From Schumannella sp. 10F1B-5-1 (GTDB taxonomy: Bacteria; Actinomycetota; Actinomycetes; Actinomycetales; Microbacteriaceae), in the NCBI RefSeq assembly GCF_006517535.1, contig NZ_VHQH01000002.1, positions 358,166-422,165 on the forward strand: DNA of 64,000 nt, in the 5' to 3' direction. Below, piece by piece: positions 31,604-40,028 of this stretch. The notes under the pieces were generated by a model. That model worked only from the letters and a program-made list of their open reading frames with translations, made no database searches and was not told where the DNA came from. Position 1 is the stretch's first letter; the number at the start of each line of letters is the position of its first letter. A program made the translations under genes and the position numbers.

Positions 31604-31963
31604 TCAGCCGGCGCGGCGGATCGACGACACGTTGTCGGGGATGTCGTCGCTCGCCTCGGCGAGCTCGCGCATGGCCGGCCCGAGCGCGTGGAACTGGCCG
31701 ACCTCGACCGACCACGCGTAGACCGAGCCCTGCAGCGCGACCCACAGGGCGCCGGCGCCCTCGACGAAGCCGAGGATGCGATCGCCGCGCGACACCTGGT
31801 AGATGGTCGCGCTGATCGGCGTGACGACGGTGTCGCCGGCCGCGCCGAGCGAGGGGTGGGCGGGGATGTCGACGGGCACCGTGGCCGGGTGGGCGATGAC
31901 CTCGGCGGTGCGGCCTGCGTCGTTCCGAGCGTCGATCGTCTCCGTGGTCTGCGTGGTCTTCAT
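31604..31963 (-). CDS. Hypothetical protein, 119 aa
   Basis: I do not recognise a named family. The N-terminus is polar and Thr/Ala-rich, and residues 45-100 look like a small beta-rich domain (VVTPISATIYQVSRGDRILG, then ALWVALQGSVYAWSVEVG). No signal peptide or membrane segment is present. It is convincing as a gene: GGGAGG 6 nt before the ATG, a low-GC promoter with TAATAC and a palindromic operator just upstream, and a palindrome after the stop. Confidence 0.7.
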   Translation of the reverse strand: MKTTQTTETIDARNDAGRTAEVIAHPATVPVDIPAHPSLGAAGDTVVTPISATIYQVSRGDRILGFVEGAGALWVALQGSVYAWSVEVGQFHALGPAMRELAEASDDIPDNVSSIRRAG

Positions 31964-31989
31964 GTTGAGCCTCCCGATTGCTCGACGCC

Positions 31990-32013
31990 GTATTACTAGT
32001 CTGTCTAACTAGT
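31990..32013 (-). promoter_or_regulatory. Promoter -10 and ACTAGT-repeat operator upstream of the hypothetical gene
   Basis: -10 TAATAC (31990-31995, minus strand) overlaps a palindrome with ACTAGT arms 7 nt apart (31995-32013). This AT-rich patch stands out from its surroundings and looks like a repressor site covering the promoter. The cognate regulator is not adjacent. Confidence 0.5.
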
Positions 32014-32137
32014 TGGGCGGGAGCCCGGCAACCCCTGGACGTCGACCCTGGGCGAGCGCACAGGATGCCGACATCTGCCGGTCATCCCGCCGTCATCGCG
32101 GGTGGGCTCCGCCCTCGCTCGGGGGTGCGCATCCCGG

Positions 32138-32167
32138 TTCGAAACGGGCCGCGCGCGATGCTAGAGT
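32138..32167 (+). promoter_or_regulatory. Candidate promoter of the tRNA pair
   Basis: GTTCGA, 18-nt spacer, TAGAGT, placing transcription start about 30 nt before tRNA-Thr. Confidence 0.4.
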
Positions 32168-32203
32168 GCTCTGGTGCCCGCGGCCATCAGGCCTCGAGTG
32201 CGC

Positions 32204-32275
<72 letters not shown>

Positions 32276-32319
32276 CCGTCTACCGGCGCTGCACTCCACT
32301 GCTCGCGTCGGCAGACCCC

Positions 32320-32393
32320 GGCGGGGTAGCTCAGGTGGTTAGAGCACACGGCTCATAATCGTGGTGTCGCGGGTTCGAGTCCCGCCCTCGCTA
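32320..32393 (+). tRNA. tRNA-Met (CAT)
   Basis: Acceptor GGCGGGG/CCTCGCT (two G-T pairs), D-arm GCTC/GAGC, anticodon loop CTCATAA (CAT), T-arm GCGGG-TTCGAGT-CCCGC, discriminator A, CCA not encoded. The paired first acceptor position argues for the elongator type. The 205-nt interval to the next gene (32394-32598) shows no clear gene. Confidence 0.92.
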
Positions 32394-32598
32394 CTTCTCA
32401 TTAGTTCCAGGCTTCCTGCGCCTGTTCGCCCGCGTCGTCGTGATCGATTGCGGTCCGTTTGGACACCAAATGGCCACGTCTGAAACGGTGCCGACTCGAC
32501 CCGGCTGGGCGACCGGGCCACGGCCCTCCGACCGGCTCTGTCGCGCGCATCCACTCGCTCTCTAGTGTCGCGAGCACGATCGAGTGACGGAGGTGCCG

Positions 32599-33261
32599 AT
32601 GATCGCCGCGACGCTTGTGCCGGTGCTGCTGACGTATGCGATCGGCACCGCCAGCCCGGGGCCCGCGAACATGTCGATCATGACCGTCGCCGCGCGCGAC
32701 GGACGCCGGCCGGCGTTGACGTTCGCGGCCGGGGTTCTGCTCGGCGGACTCACCTGGGCGATCCTCGCCGCCACCGGCATCACCGCGCTGCTCACGAGCT
32801 TCGCCGAGGCGCTCACCGTGCTCAAGGTGCTCGGCGGCGCGTACCTGCTGTACCTCGCGGCGAAGAGCGCGATCTCCGCGATCCGGAGCCGGGACCGGAG
32901 CCGGAGCCAAGGCCGCGGCGCGCGACCCGACCATCCGGCCCCCGCCGAACCCCCGGTGTCCAACTTCGTCCAGCTGCACCGCGGCTACCTCCTCCACCTC
33001 ACCAACCCGAAGGGCATCCTGGTCTGGGCCGCGACGATGTCGATCGGCCTGCACCCCGGCGCCGAGCCGTGGATGCCGGTGCTGATCGTCGCCTGCTGCG
33101 AGGTCTGCGGCATCCTGATCTTCGGCGCCTACGCGCTGCTGTTCTCGCTCGCTCCGATCGCGCGTCTGTATCGACGGGCGACCCGGATCGTGGAGGCGGC
33201 GGTGGCGGTCGTGTTCGCCGCGTTCGGCGTCCGGCTGCTGCTCAGTCCGCTGCGCGTCTGA
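32599..33261 (+). CDS. LysE/RhtB-family amino-acid exporter
   Basis: 220 residues, about six transmembrane helices. The N-terminal signature TYAIGTASPGPANMSIMTVA and the central GYLLHLTNPKGILVWAA are typical of LysE/RhtB exporters of amino acids or homoserine lactones. A basic Arg/Ser/Pro loop lies between helices 3 and 4. I use the ATG at 32599 because GGAGG lies 5 nt upstream; the GTG at 32584 would place that Shine-Dalgarno inside the gene. Convergent with the MFS gene, 35 nt apart. Confidence 0.86.
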   Translation: MIAATLVPVLLTYAIGTASPGPANMSIMTVAARDGRRPALTFAAGVLLGGLTWAILAATGITALLTSFAEALTVLKVLGGAYLLYLAAKSAISAIRSRDRSRSQGRGARPDHPAPAEPPVSNFVQLHRGYLLHLTNPKGILVWAATMSIGLHPGAEPWMPVLIVACCEVCGILIFGAYALLFSLAPIARLYRRATRIVEAAVAVVFAAFGVRLLLSPLRV

Positions 33262-33296
33262 CGGCGAGCCGCCCCGCGAACCCGCCGAGCGCGCCC

Positions 33297-34625
33297 CTAC
33301 TTCACCCCGCGGATCGGCAGCACCGCGAGCCCGCCGAGCACACCGCAGACGATCGCCGCGATGAACAGCGCCGTGTAGTTCTCGCCCCCGCCGCCGATGG
33401 CGAGCAGCGGGATGGCGAGCACCGGCACGAGCACCTGCGGCACCTGGTACGACAGCGAGACGATGCCGAGATCCTTGCCCGCCTCGGTGAAGGTGGGCAG
33501 CACCTCGGTCATCATCGCGATGTCCACCGACACGAACGCGCCCTGCGCCGCGCCGACCAGCGTGAGCGCGATCAGCAGCGTCGTCAGGTCGGGCGCGAAC
33601 ACGGCCACCGCGAGTCCGGCGGCCGACAGCAGCGCCGACACCCAGACGATCGCCTTGCGGCGTCCGGTGCGGTCCGAGATCCAGCCGAAGACGAGGGTGG
33701 TCAGGATGCTGGCCGCCGTGAAGCAGATGATGCCGGTCGCGAAGGTGCCCGACGCGAGCTCCTTGGGCACGCCCATCCGGTCGATGATGTAGAAGAGCAG
33801 GTAGGTCGTGACCGTGAAGATCGACATCGTCACGAGCAGCCGGCACGCCCACGCCCAGAAGAAGTCGCGGTAGCGCACCGGGTTCAGCCAGTAGGTCGAC
33901 AGCACGTCGCGCCAGCTCCACGGCGCCGCACGCTCGGTGCGCACGATGTCGCGCAGGCCGAAGAACAGCAGCCCGCTGAGCACCGCGCCGATCACGCCGG
34001 GCACGACGAACCAGCTCCACTGCGCGTCGTTCGGCAGCGCCGCGATCATCAGCGCGCCGGTGATGAGGGCGAGCGCGTTCGCGGCGCTCGCCGCCGCCGA
34101 CACCCGGGCCCGGATGCGCATCGGGATCTGGTCGGCGAGCAGCGCGTGCACCGCGGCGTTGGTCGCGCCGAAGCCGGCCTGCACGATCGCCCAGCCCACG
34201 ATCACCTGCCACAGCGTGGTCGACACGGCGAGCACGCCCACGCCGACCAGCCCGGCGAGTGCACCGCCGAGGATCCAGGGCCGGCGCATCCCGAGCCGCG
34301 ACATCGTGCGGTCGCTCAGCCGCCCGAACAGCGGGGTGATCACGATCACGACGACCCCGCCGACCGCCGCGACGATCGACAGGTTCACGCCCTTCGTCGC
34401 GTCGTCGAGGAACGCGAACACCTTCGGGATCGACCCGCCGCCGATGATGCTCAGCGCCAGGCTCAGCCCGAACCAGGCGAGCACGAAGAACGGCAGGAAC
34501 ACCCGCGGCTGCGGCGAGCCCGGGATCTCGTCGGGGGCGACGTCACCGGGGGAGGTGTCGGCGGGGATGGCGTCGGTGGCGCCGCTGCTGGTCGGGTCGA
34601 GCGGGTCGAGCATCGTGTGGGACAT
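33297..34625 (-). CDS. MFS transporter, SLC45/sugar-symporter-like
   Basis: 442 residues with twelve transmembrane segments after an acidic, disordered N-terminus. Loop 2-3 carries GRLSDRTMSRLGMRRPWILG, and loop 8-9 GWISDRTGRRKAIVW. The first motif resembles SLC45/GPH-type sugar:cation symporters. It is the last gene of a minus-strand unit with two HSL-type hydrolases, under a divergent LacI regulator, so uptake of a sugar ester or glycoside is a reasonable guess. AGGAG precedes the ATG. Confidence 0.82.
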   Translation of the reverse strand: MSHTMLDPLDPTSSGATDAIPADTSPGDVAPDEIPGSPQPRVFLPFFVLAWFGLSLALSIIGGGSIPKVFAFLDDATKGVNLSIVAAVGGVVVIVITPLFGRLSDRTMSRLGMRRPWILGGALAGLVGVGVLAVSTTLWQVIVGWAIVQAGFGATNAAVHALLADQIPMRIRARVSAAASAANALALITGALMIAALPNDAQWSWFVVPGVIGAVLSGLLFFGLRDIVRTERAAPWSWRDVLSTYWLNPVRYRDFFWAWACRLLVTMSIFTVTTYLLFYIIDRMGVPKELASGTFATGIICFTAASILTTLVFGWISDRTGRRKAIVWVSALLSAAGLAVAVFAPDLTTLLIALTLVGAAQGAFVSVDIAMMTEVLPTFTEAGKDLGIVSLSYQVPQVLVPVLAIPLLAIGGGGENYTALFIAAIVCGVLGGLAVLPIRGVK

Positions 34626-34674
34626 CGTCGTCTCCTGGTCGGTGCGGGGTCGGTGCGGGTGAGGGTGTGGGCGC

Positions 34675-35631
34675 TCAGCCCACGCGGTACGCGGCGCGCA
34701 GCCGCTGCGAGTGCTCGCGCTGGAACTCGACGGCCGCCGGCGAGACCCCCGTCTGCCCCGGGCTGCCGTGCAGGTGCCCGGCGCCGAAGTAGACCTCGGT
34801 CGGCACCCCGGCGGCGGCGAGCCGGTCGGCGTACTGCGTTCCCGAGTCGCGCAGCGGGTCGTATTCGGCGACGAGGATGAGGTGCGGCGGCAGTCCGGTC
34901 AGGTCGGCCACGTCGAGCGGCGCGATGTAGTCGTCGGCGGCCCCGTCGGGTCCGGCGTAGAGGTGGATGATGTGCTCGACCCCGTCGAGCCCGAAGCCGG
35001 TCGCGAACTCGACGGCCGAGTCGCCGACGGGCGGCATCGCCGTCGGCGGCACTTCGAGCGTGACGTGCCGCAGCTCGACCCCGGCGTCGCGGGCGTGCAG
35101 GGCGGTGCTGGCCGCGATCGCGGCGCCGGCCGAGTTGCCGCCGATGCCCAGACGCGCGGTGTCGACGCCGAGCCGGTCCGCGTCGGCGATCAGCGCTGCG
35201 ACGGCGCCCAGCGCATCCTGGATCTGGGCCGGATAGTGCGCCTCGGGTGCCAGGCGGTACTCGAGCGACACGATCTGCACGCCGCTGTCGAGCGCGCGGC
35301 GGGCGCTGAGCCGGTCGTTGAGCACCTCGTCGATCGTTCCCGCGAAGAACCCGCCGCCGTGCAGCCAGAGCTGGGTCGGCATCGGGCCCTCGACGCCGGC
35401 CGGGCGATAGCGGCGCGCGGGGCGTCCGCCGAGCACGAGGTCGTCGAGCTCGACGCCGTCGGGGATCGGCAGGGTGCAGTCGACGGCGAGCAGGTCGGAG
35501 AGCTCGCGGGCGGCGACGCGCTGCACGGCCGGATCGGTGCTGGCCAGGTCGGGCAGGCTCGGCGCGAGCGCCTCGATGCGGTCGATCCAGACGCGGATGC
35601 CGGGCTCGAAGTCGATGTCGGCGATGTTCAC
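34675..35631 (-). CDS. HSL-family alpha/beta hydrolase (esterase)
   Basis: 318 residues. The oxyanion motif WLHGGGFFAGT, nucleophile elbow GGNSAGAA, acid region EYDPLRD and His in GAGHLHGS give a complete hormone-sensitive-lipase-type triad. The start is the GTG at 35631, which shares GTGA with the stop of the upstream hydrolase gene and so is translationally coupled to it. Substrate is unknown; short acyl esters are typical of the family. Confidence 0.85.
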   Translation of the reverse strand: MNIADIDFEPGIRVWIDRIEALAPSLPDLASTDPAVQRVAARELSDLLAVDCTLPIPDGVELDDLVLGGRPARRYRPAGVEGPMPTQLWLHGGGFFAGTIDEVLNDRLSARRALDSGVQIVSLEYRLAPEAHYPAQIQDALGAVAALIADADRLGVDTARLGIGGNSAGAAIAASTALHARDAGVELRHVTLEVPPTAMPPVGDSAVEFATGFGLDGVEHIIHLYAGPDGAADDYIAPLDVADLTGLPPHLILVAEYDPLRDSGTQYADRLAAAGVPTEVYFGAGHLHGSPGQTGVSPAAVEFQREHSQRLRAAYRVG

Positions 35632-36650
35632 AGGGATGCTCCGATCTGCGGGTACGCGACGGGATCGTCGTGCAGGGTGCGCAAGGTGGCGACGATGTCG
35701 CGGTGCTGGTGGTCGGACATCGGCACCGCGCGGCGGTAACCGGCCGATCCGTGGTTCTGGCCGATCATGCGCACGCACGAGACGGGCACGCCGGCCTCGC
35801 TGAGGGCGCGGGCGTAGGCCTCGCCGTCGCCGCGCAGGGCGTCGAGCTCGGCCGTGTAGATGACCGCGGGCGGCAGCCCGGCGAACGACGCCGCCCGCAG
35901 CGGCGAGGCGTAGGGGTTGCGGCGCAGGGCGCGATCGCGGCCGAGATACTGGGTGACGAGCGTGCGCGCGAGCTGCCAGAACACGAGCCTCGGGATGCCG
36001 GGCTGACTCTTCAGATGCGCGCCGGTCAGGTCGAGCAGCGGCACCTCGAGCAGCTGCAGCCGCACGGGCCGGTTCGCCCGGTCGCGATTCATCAGCAGGG
36101 TCGCGGCGGCGAGGTTGCCGCCGGCCGAGCCGCCGCCGATCGCCAGGCGCTCGGGGTCGCCGCCGAGCTCACGGGCGTGCTCGGCCGCCCACTCGAAGAC
36201 GGTCCAGCACTGCTCGGCCTGGGTCGGGAACTTCCGCTCCGGCGCGTGCGAGTACTCGCCCGCGACCACGATCACGCCGGCGTCGCGGGCCCGCTCGCGG
36301 AACGACGCATCCCACCACACCCAGTCGATGCCGGCGATCTCGAAGCCGCCACCGAAGAAGTAGACGAGGATCGGCAGGCCGGCCGCGCCCTCGGCGGTCG
36401 GGGCGGGGCGCTCGGTCGTCGGCCAGTAGACCCGCAGGCGCGCATCCGGATGCCCGGCGACAGCGAGGGTGTGCTCCTCGGTCGCGAGGTCGACGGGGCC
36501 GATGCCGAGCTCGGCGCACATGATCGGGTCGAAGGCCTCGGCGTTCGCGCGGCGCTGCTGCGCGGTCTTGCCGGGGGCAGGGGCTCGCGACTTCAGCCGC
36601 CCGTCGACCGCGCGGGCGAAGGCGTCGAGGCGGGGCTTGGTGAACGACAT
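35628..36650 (-). CDS. HSL-like alpha/beta hydrolase with altered oxyanion motif
   Basis: 340 residues, paralogous in fold to its downstream neighbour. The nucleophile elbow is GGGSAGGN and a later GQNHGSAGY supplies the likely His. The oxyanion motif reads YFFGGGFEIAG, so the usual first His of HGGG is Phe. This may change activity or substrate rather than abolish it, since the glycines remain. First gene of the unit hydrolase-hydrolase-MFS; divergent from the LacI gene across 74 nt that hold a perfect palindrome. Confidence 0.83.
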   Translation of the reverse strand: MSFTKPRLDAFARAVDGRLKSRAPAPGKTAQQRRANAEAFDPIMCAELGIGPVDLATEEHTLAVAGHPDARLRVYWPTTERPAPTAEGAAGLPILVYFFGGGFEIAGIDWVWWDASFRERARDAGVIVVAGEYSHAPERKFPTQAEQCWTVFEWAAEHARELGGDPERLAIGGGSAGGNLAAATLLMNRDRANRPVRLQLLEVPLLDLTGAHLKSQPGIPRLVFWQLARTLVTQYLGRDRALRRNPYASPLRAASFAGLPPAVIYTAELDALRGDGEAYARALSEAGVPVSCVRMIGQNHGSAGYRRAVPMSDHQHRDIVATLRTLHDDPVAYPQIGASL

Positions 36651-36691
36651 CGGTGTCGCCTCCTCTGGTCTGTCCCGAACATCCTGAGCGG

Positions 36692-36707
36692 ATCGAAGAG
36701 CTTCGAT
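36692..36707. promoter_or_regulatory. LacI-family operator between divergent genes
   Basis: ATCGAAG-AG-CTTCGAT, perfect 7-bp arms. It lies 4 nt upstream of the LacI gene's -10 box and about 42 nt upstream of the hydrolase start, so it could repress both directions. Confidence 0.7.
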
Positions 36708-36711
36708 GAAG

Positions 36712-36724
36712 TACTTTTTTCCGC
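36712..36724 (+). promoter_or_regulatory. Leaderless -10 box of the LacI-family gene
   Basis: TACTTT plus 7 nt before ATG 36725; there is no Shine-Dalgarno, only a T-rich stretch. Confidence 0.5.
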
Positions 36725-37705
36725 ATGTCGAAGGTGACGATCTACACGGTCGCCGAGCGCGCGGGCGTGAGCATCTCGACGGTGTCGCTCGCGATCAACG
36801 CGCCGCACCGGGTGAGCGAGCGCACGCGGGCGCGCGTCGTGGCCGCTGCGGGCGCGCTCGGGTACCGCGCATCCGGGGCCGCCTCGCACGCGAACGCCGG
36901 CACCCGCATCGCGGTCGCGGCGCCGTTCAGCACCTACTCCAGCTACTTCCGCCGGTTCTCGGGGATGCTCGTGCGCGCCCGCCAGGCCTCCATCGACCTG
37001 GCCGCGCACGACCTCGAATCGGCGGCCGAGGTCGACGCCCCGCTGCTGGATGCGCTGCCCGCGCGGAGGGGGATCGACGGGCTGATCGTGATGGGCGTGC
37101 CGCTCGGCAGCGCCGCCCTGCGCGCGAGTCGCGAGGCCGCGCTCCCCCTCGTGTTCATCGACATGCGCCGTGCGCGTCCGGTCGGCGACGACGTGCCGGT
37201 CGTGCTCATCGACGACGAGCTCGGCGGCCGGCTGATCGGCGAGCATCTGCGCGCGCGGGGGCACGAGCGGGTCGTCTTCCTCGGCGAGATCCAGCGCTCG
37301 GAGGACTACATCTCGGCCGGCATGCTGCGTCGGCAGGGGCTGCTCGAATCGCTCGAGATCGTCGACGTGCGCGGCCCGCTCGGCACCGATCCGACGCCCG
37401 CGCTGCTCGAGGTGCTGAGCGGCCGGGATGCGCCCACCGCCGTCGTCGCGAACCACGACGAGCTGGCCGCGCAGGCCTGGCGCGGTCTCGCGGCGGCCGG
37501 ACGCTCGGTGCCCGACGACGTCGCGATCGTCGGCTACGACGACGGACCCCTCGGCGCCGCTCTCGGTCTGACGACCGTGCGGCAACCGCTCGAGGAGTCG
37601 GGCGCCGCCGCGCTCGACCTCATCCTCGGCGCGATCTCGGGCACCGGCGCGGCCGTGCGCAAGGTCGAGCTGACGCCGACGCTGGTGGTGCGGGCGAGCG
37701 GGTGA
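36725..37705 (+). CDS. LacI-family transcriptional regulator
   Basis: 326 residues. The N-terminal helix-turn-helix and hinge (TIYTVAERAGVSISTVSLAI, then LGYRASGAASHA) are followed by a periplasmic-binding-protein-like effector domain (IVGYDDGPLGAALGLTTVRQ near the C-terminus). It probably senses the sugar or ester handled by the divergent hydrolase/hydrolase/MFS genes and binds the palindrome at 36692. Effector unknown. Confidence 0.9.
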   Translation: MSKVTIYTVAERAGVSISTVSLAINAPHRVSERTRARVVAAAGALGYRASGAASHANAGTRIAVAAPFSTYSSYFRRFSGMLVRARQASIDLAAHDLESAAEVDAPLLDALPARRGIDGLIVMGVPLGSAALRASREAALPLVFIDMRRARPVGDDVPVVLIDDELGGRLIGEHLRARGHERVVFLGEIQRSEDYISAGMLRRQGLLESLEIVDVRGPLGTDPTPALLEVLSGRDAPTAVVANHDELAAQAWRGLAAAGRSVPDDVAIVGYDDGPLGAALGLTTVRQPLEESGAAALDLILGAISGTGAAVRKVELTPTLVVRASG

Positions 37706-37734
37706 GGGTGTTCGGCGCGCGCCTTTCAGCGTCG

Positions 37735-37780
37735 GGTTGACATTGTCAACCGTCGCGACGTAGGTTGACAACGTCAACCT
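37735..37780 (+). promoter_or_regulatory. Promoter with two tandem TetR-type operators (SDR-TetR operon)
   Basis: O1 GGTTGACA-T-TGTCAACC (37735-37751) and O2 GGTTGACAACGTCAACC (37763-37779), 28 bp centre to centre. The promoter is TTGACA (37737-37742), 18-nt spacer, TAGGTT (37761-37766). O1 covers the -35 and O2 overlaps the -10 and start. GGAGG follows at 37781. Confidence 0.85.
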
Positions 37781-37790
37781 GGAGGTAGCG

Positions 37791-38756
37791 ATGACGACAG
37801 TCCTGATCACCGGCGGCCACTCGGGCATCGGCCTCGTCGCCGCGCGCGACCTCGCGCGAGCCGGCGCCGATCTCGTGCTCGCCGGCCGGTCGCCCGAGCG
37901 GATGCGCACCGTCGCCGACGAGCTGGCGGCGGACCACGGCGTCATGGTGTCGCTGCTGAAGCTCGACACCTCCTCGCTCGCCTCCGTGCGCGAGGCCGCT
38001 GCCGAGGTGGGGCGCTGGCGCGAGGCCGGCGCGATCGCCGAGCTCGACGCCGTGCTCTGCAACGCGGGTGGGCGCCACGACGGCCCGATCGGCTACAGCA
38101 CCGAGGGCTACGAGCTGACGTTCGCGACCAACCACCTCGGCAACGTGCTGCTCGTCGACCTGCTGAGGCCGCACCTCAGCGCGACGGCGCGGGTGATCGT
38201 GACGGCGAGCGGCACGCACGATCCCGAGTCGGTCGACGGCCGACTGGTCGGCGCCGCCGTCGAGCCCGATGCGACCGTGCTCGCGGTCGTCGGCAAGGAT
38301 GGCGCCGAGCCGCTCGGTGCGGGCAAGCGCTACTCGACCTCGAAGATGTGCGCCGTGATGTACATCTACGAGCTCGATCGGCGTCTGCGCGCCGAGGGGA
38401 GCGCGGTGCAGTCGATCGCCTTCGACCCCGGGCAGGTGCCCGAGACCGGGTTCCTGCGCGACATGCCCCGCGCCGTTCAGCGGATCGCCACGACGTCGCT
38501 GTTCGGCTGGATATCGAAGCGCATCGGCGGGGTCGTCTCCGATGTCGCGTTCTCGGGCGGATCGCTCGCCCGGCTCGCGATCGATCCCGAGTTCGCCGAC
38601 CGCACCGGGGAGTACTTCCAGGCGAACGACGGCGTGCTGTCGGCCGTGCGCTCGGCGACGCTGACCTACGACCGCCGCCGCGCGGCGAAGCTCTGGGACG
38701 ACTCGATCGCGCTGATCGAGCAGGCGGTTCCCGGCGCGATCGCCGCGGCCCGGTGA
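37791..38756 (+). CDS. Short-chain dehydrogenase/reductase
   Basis: 321 residues, retinol-dehydrogenase/protochlorophyllide-reductase-like SDR. The cofactor loop is TGGHSGIG (residues 7-14), NAG is in LCNAGGRHDG, the serine in IVTASGTHD, and YSTSK gives the catalytic Tyr-x3-Lys. A NADP preference is suggested by AGRSPERM after strand 2. Substrate unknown. GGAGG lies 5 nt upstream. It is co-transcribed with the TetR regulator whose start overlaps its stop, and the promoter carries two operators. Confidence 0.88.
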   Translation: MTTVLITGGHSGIGLVAARDLARAGADLVLAGRSPERMRTVADELAADHGVMVSLLKLDTSSLASVREAAAEVGRWREAGAIAELDAVLCNAGGRHDGPIGYSTEGYELTFATNHLGNVLLVDLLRPHLSATARVIVTASGTHDPESVDGRLVGAAVEPDATVLAVVGKDGAEPLGAGKRYSTSKMCAVMYIYELDRRLRAEGSAVQSIAFDPGQVPETGFLRDMPRAVQRIATTSLFGWISKRIGGVVSDVAFSGGSLARLAIDPEFADRTGEYFQANDGVLSAVRSATLTYDRRRAAKLWDDSIALIEQAVPGAIAAAR

Positions 38757-39373
38757 GCGGGGGCCCGATGGGCGCCGGGCCGATGGGCGCCGGCGCGATC
38801 AGCACCGCCGACCGGCTCGTCGACGCGGCGGCGCGACTGCTCGACGACGGCGGCCAGTCCGCCGTCACCCTGCGCGCCGTCGCGACGGCCACCGGCCTGT
38901 CGCACAACGCGCCCTACAAGCACTTCGACGGGCGCGACGCCCTGCTCGCCGCGGTCGCCACCCGCGACCTCATCCACCTCGCCGAGCTGTGGCGCGGGGT
39001 GCGCGCAGGCGCGGCCGGCGGCTGGGCACGGCTTCTCGATGCCGTGGATGTGATCGTCGCGTTCGCGCGCGACCATCCGGCGCGCTATCGGCTGGTCTTC
39101 GGCTCGCCGGATCCCGCACCCCGGCACGCCGACCTCGATGCGGCGGCCGAGACGGCCCTCCAGGCGTTCGTCGACATCGTCGTCGACTGCCAGGAGGACG
39201 GATCCTTGCCGGTGTCGCCGAGCGACAACCTCGGCATCACCCTCTTCGCGACCGTGCACGGCCTGATCGACGCCGACGCGAGCGGTCGCCTGCGCGCCCG
39301 GACCGGCTGGGGCGACATCCGCACCGGGATGGAGTTCCTGCTCGGGCTGCTCGGCGATCGAGCCGCGTCCTAG
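38753..39373 (+). CDS. TetR-family regulator of the SDR operon
   Basis: About 206 residues. The helix-turn-helix is LRAVATATGLSHNAPYKHFDGRD. The C-terminal ligand domain is unremarkable. GTG 38753 overlaps the SDR stop (GTGA); ATG 38768 with GCGGGGG upstream is the alternative and would remove only five residues. The N-terminus has a GPMGAG duplication (ATG 38768 and 38783). By position it most likely binds the tandem palindromes at 37735-37780 and represses its own operon. Confidence 0.85.
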   Translation: MSGGPMGAGPMGAGAISTADRLVDAAARLLDDGGQSAVTLRAVATATGLSHNAPYKHFDGRDALLAAVATRDLIHLAELWRGVRAGAAGGWARLLDAVDVIVAFARDHPARYRLVFGSPDPAPRHADLDAAAETALQAFVDIVVDCQEDGSLPVSPSDNLGITLFATVHGLIDADASGRLRARTGWGDIRTGMEFLLGLLGDRAAS

Positions 39374-39386
39374 GCGAGGTCGGCGC

Positions 39387-40019
39387 TCAGCCCCCGAGCC
39401 GCGCCGCGAGCCCATCGAGCACGATCTCGAGCTGCAGCGTGAAGCGGGCGCTCGCATCCCCCGACCGGGCGTGGCCCGCGGCGGCGGTGATCGGCGCGTC
39501 GGGGCCGAGTGCGGCATCCCGGGCCTCGATCGAATAGCGGTCGGGGCCCGACTGGGCGCGCTCCTGCTCCTCGATCACGAAGCCGACGACGAAGGCGGTG
39601 ACGAGCTCGCCGGCGAGGGCGACCATCTCGATCGGCACGTCGCTCGTCTCGGTCCAGCGGCGCATCCACGGCTCCTGTGCCTTCAGCACCTCGGGGTCGG
39701 TGATGCGGGTGCCGCTGAAGGCGCGGGCGCCGTCGCGGTGCGCGAGGTACTCGGCGCGCAGCACGTTCGCGAAGGTCGTGAGTCCCTCGCGCCAGCCGAG
39801 CTCGCCGCGGCCGCGCAGGGCGGCGACGACGCGGCGCTCGATCTCGGTGCCCATCTCGTCGAGCAGGGTCTGCTTGTCACGGATGTGCCAGTAGAGCGCC
39901 GGCGCGCGCACGCCGAGCCGTTCGGCGACGGCCCGCACGGTCACGCCGTCGATGCCCGCCTCGTCGAGTCGGTCGAGCGCGGCCTGCACGATCGCCGCTT
40001 TGGTGATGCCCTTCGCCAC
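39387..40019 (-). CDS. TetR-family regulator (TetR_C type)
   Basis: 210 residues. HTH: VRAVAERLGVRAPALYWHIRDK, the spacing and ALYWH typical of classical TetR/Tet-repressor-like proteins, followed by DEMGTEIERR and a helical ligand domain. The start is the GTG at 40019 with AAGG upstream; the ORF extension to 40061 would run across the operator. Divergent from the oxidoreductase gene and overlapping its control region; autoregulation is likely. Confidence 0.86.
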   Translation of the reverse strand: MAKGITKAAIVQAALDRLDEAGIDGVTVRAVAERLGVRAPALYWHIRDKQTLLDEMGTEIERRVVAALRGRGELGWREGLTTFANVLRAEYLAHRDGARAFSGTRITDPEVLKAQEPWMRRWTETSDVPIEMVALAGELVTAFVVGFVIEEQERAQSGPDRYSIEARDAALGPDAPITAAAGHARSGDASARFTLQLEIVLDGLAARLGG

Positions 40020-40028
40020 GCTTGACAC

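Noticed and set aside
32401-32560. Possible integrase remnant or attachment site next to tRNA-Met
   Set aside because: Composition is slightly lower in GC, but no integrase motif and no direct repeat of the tRNA 3' end was found.
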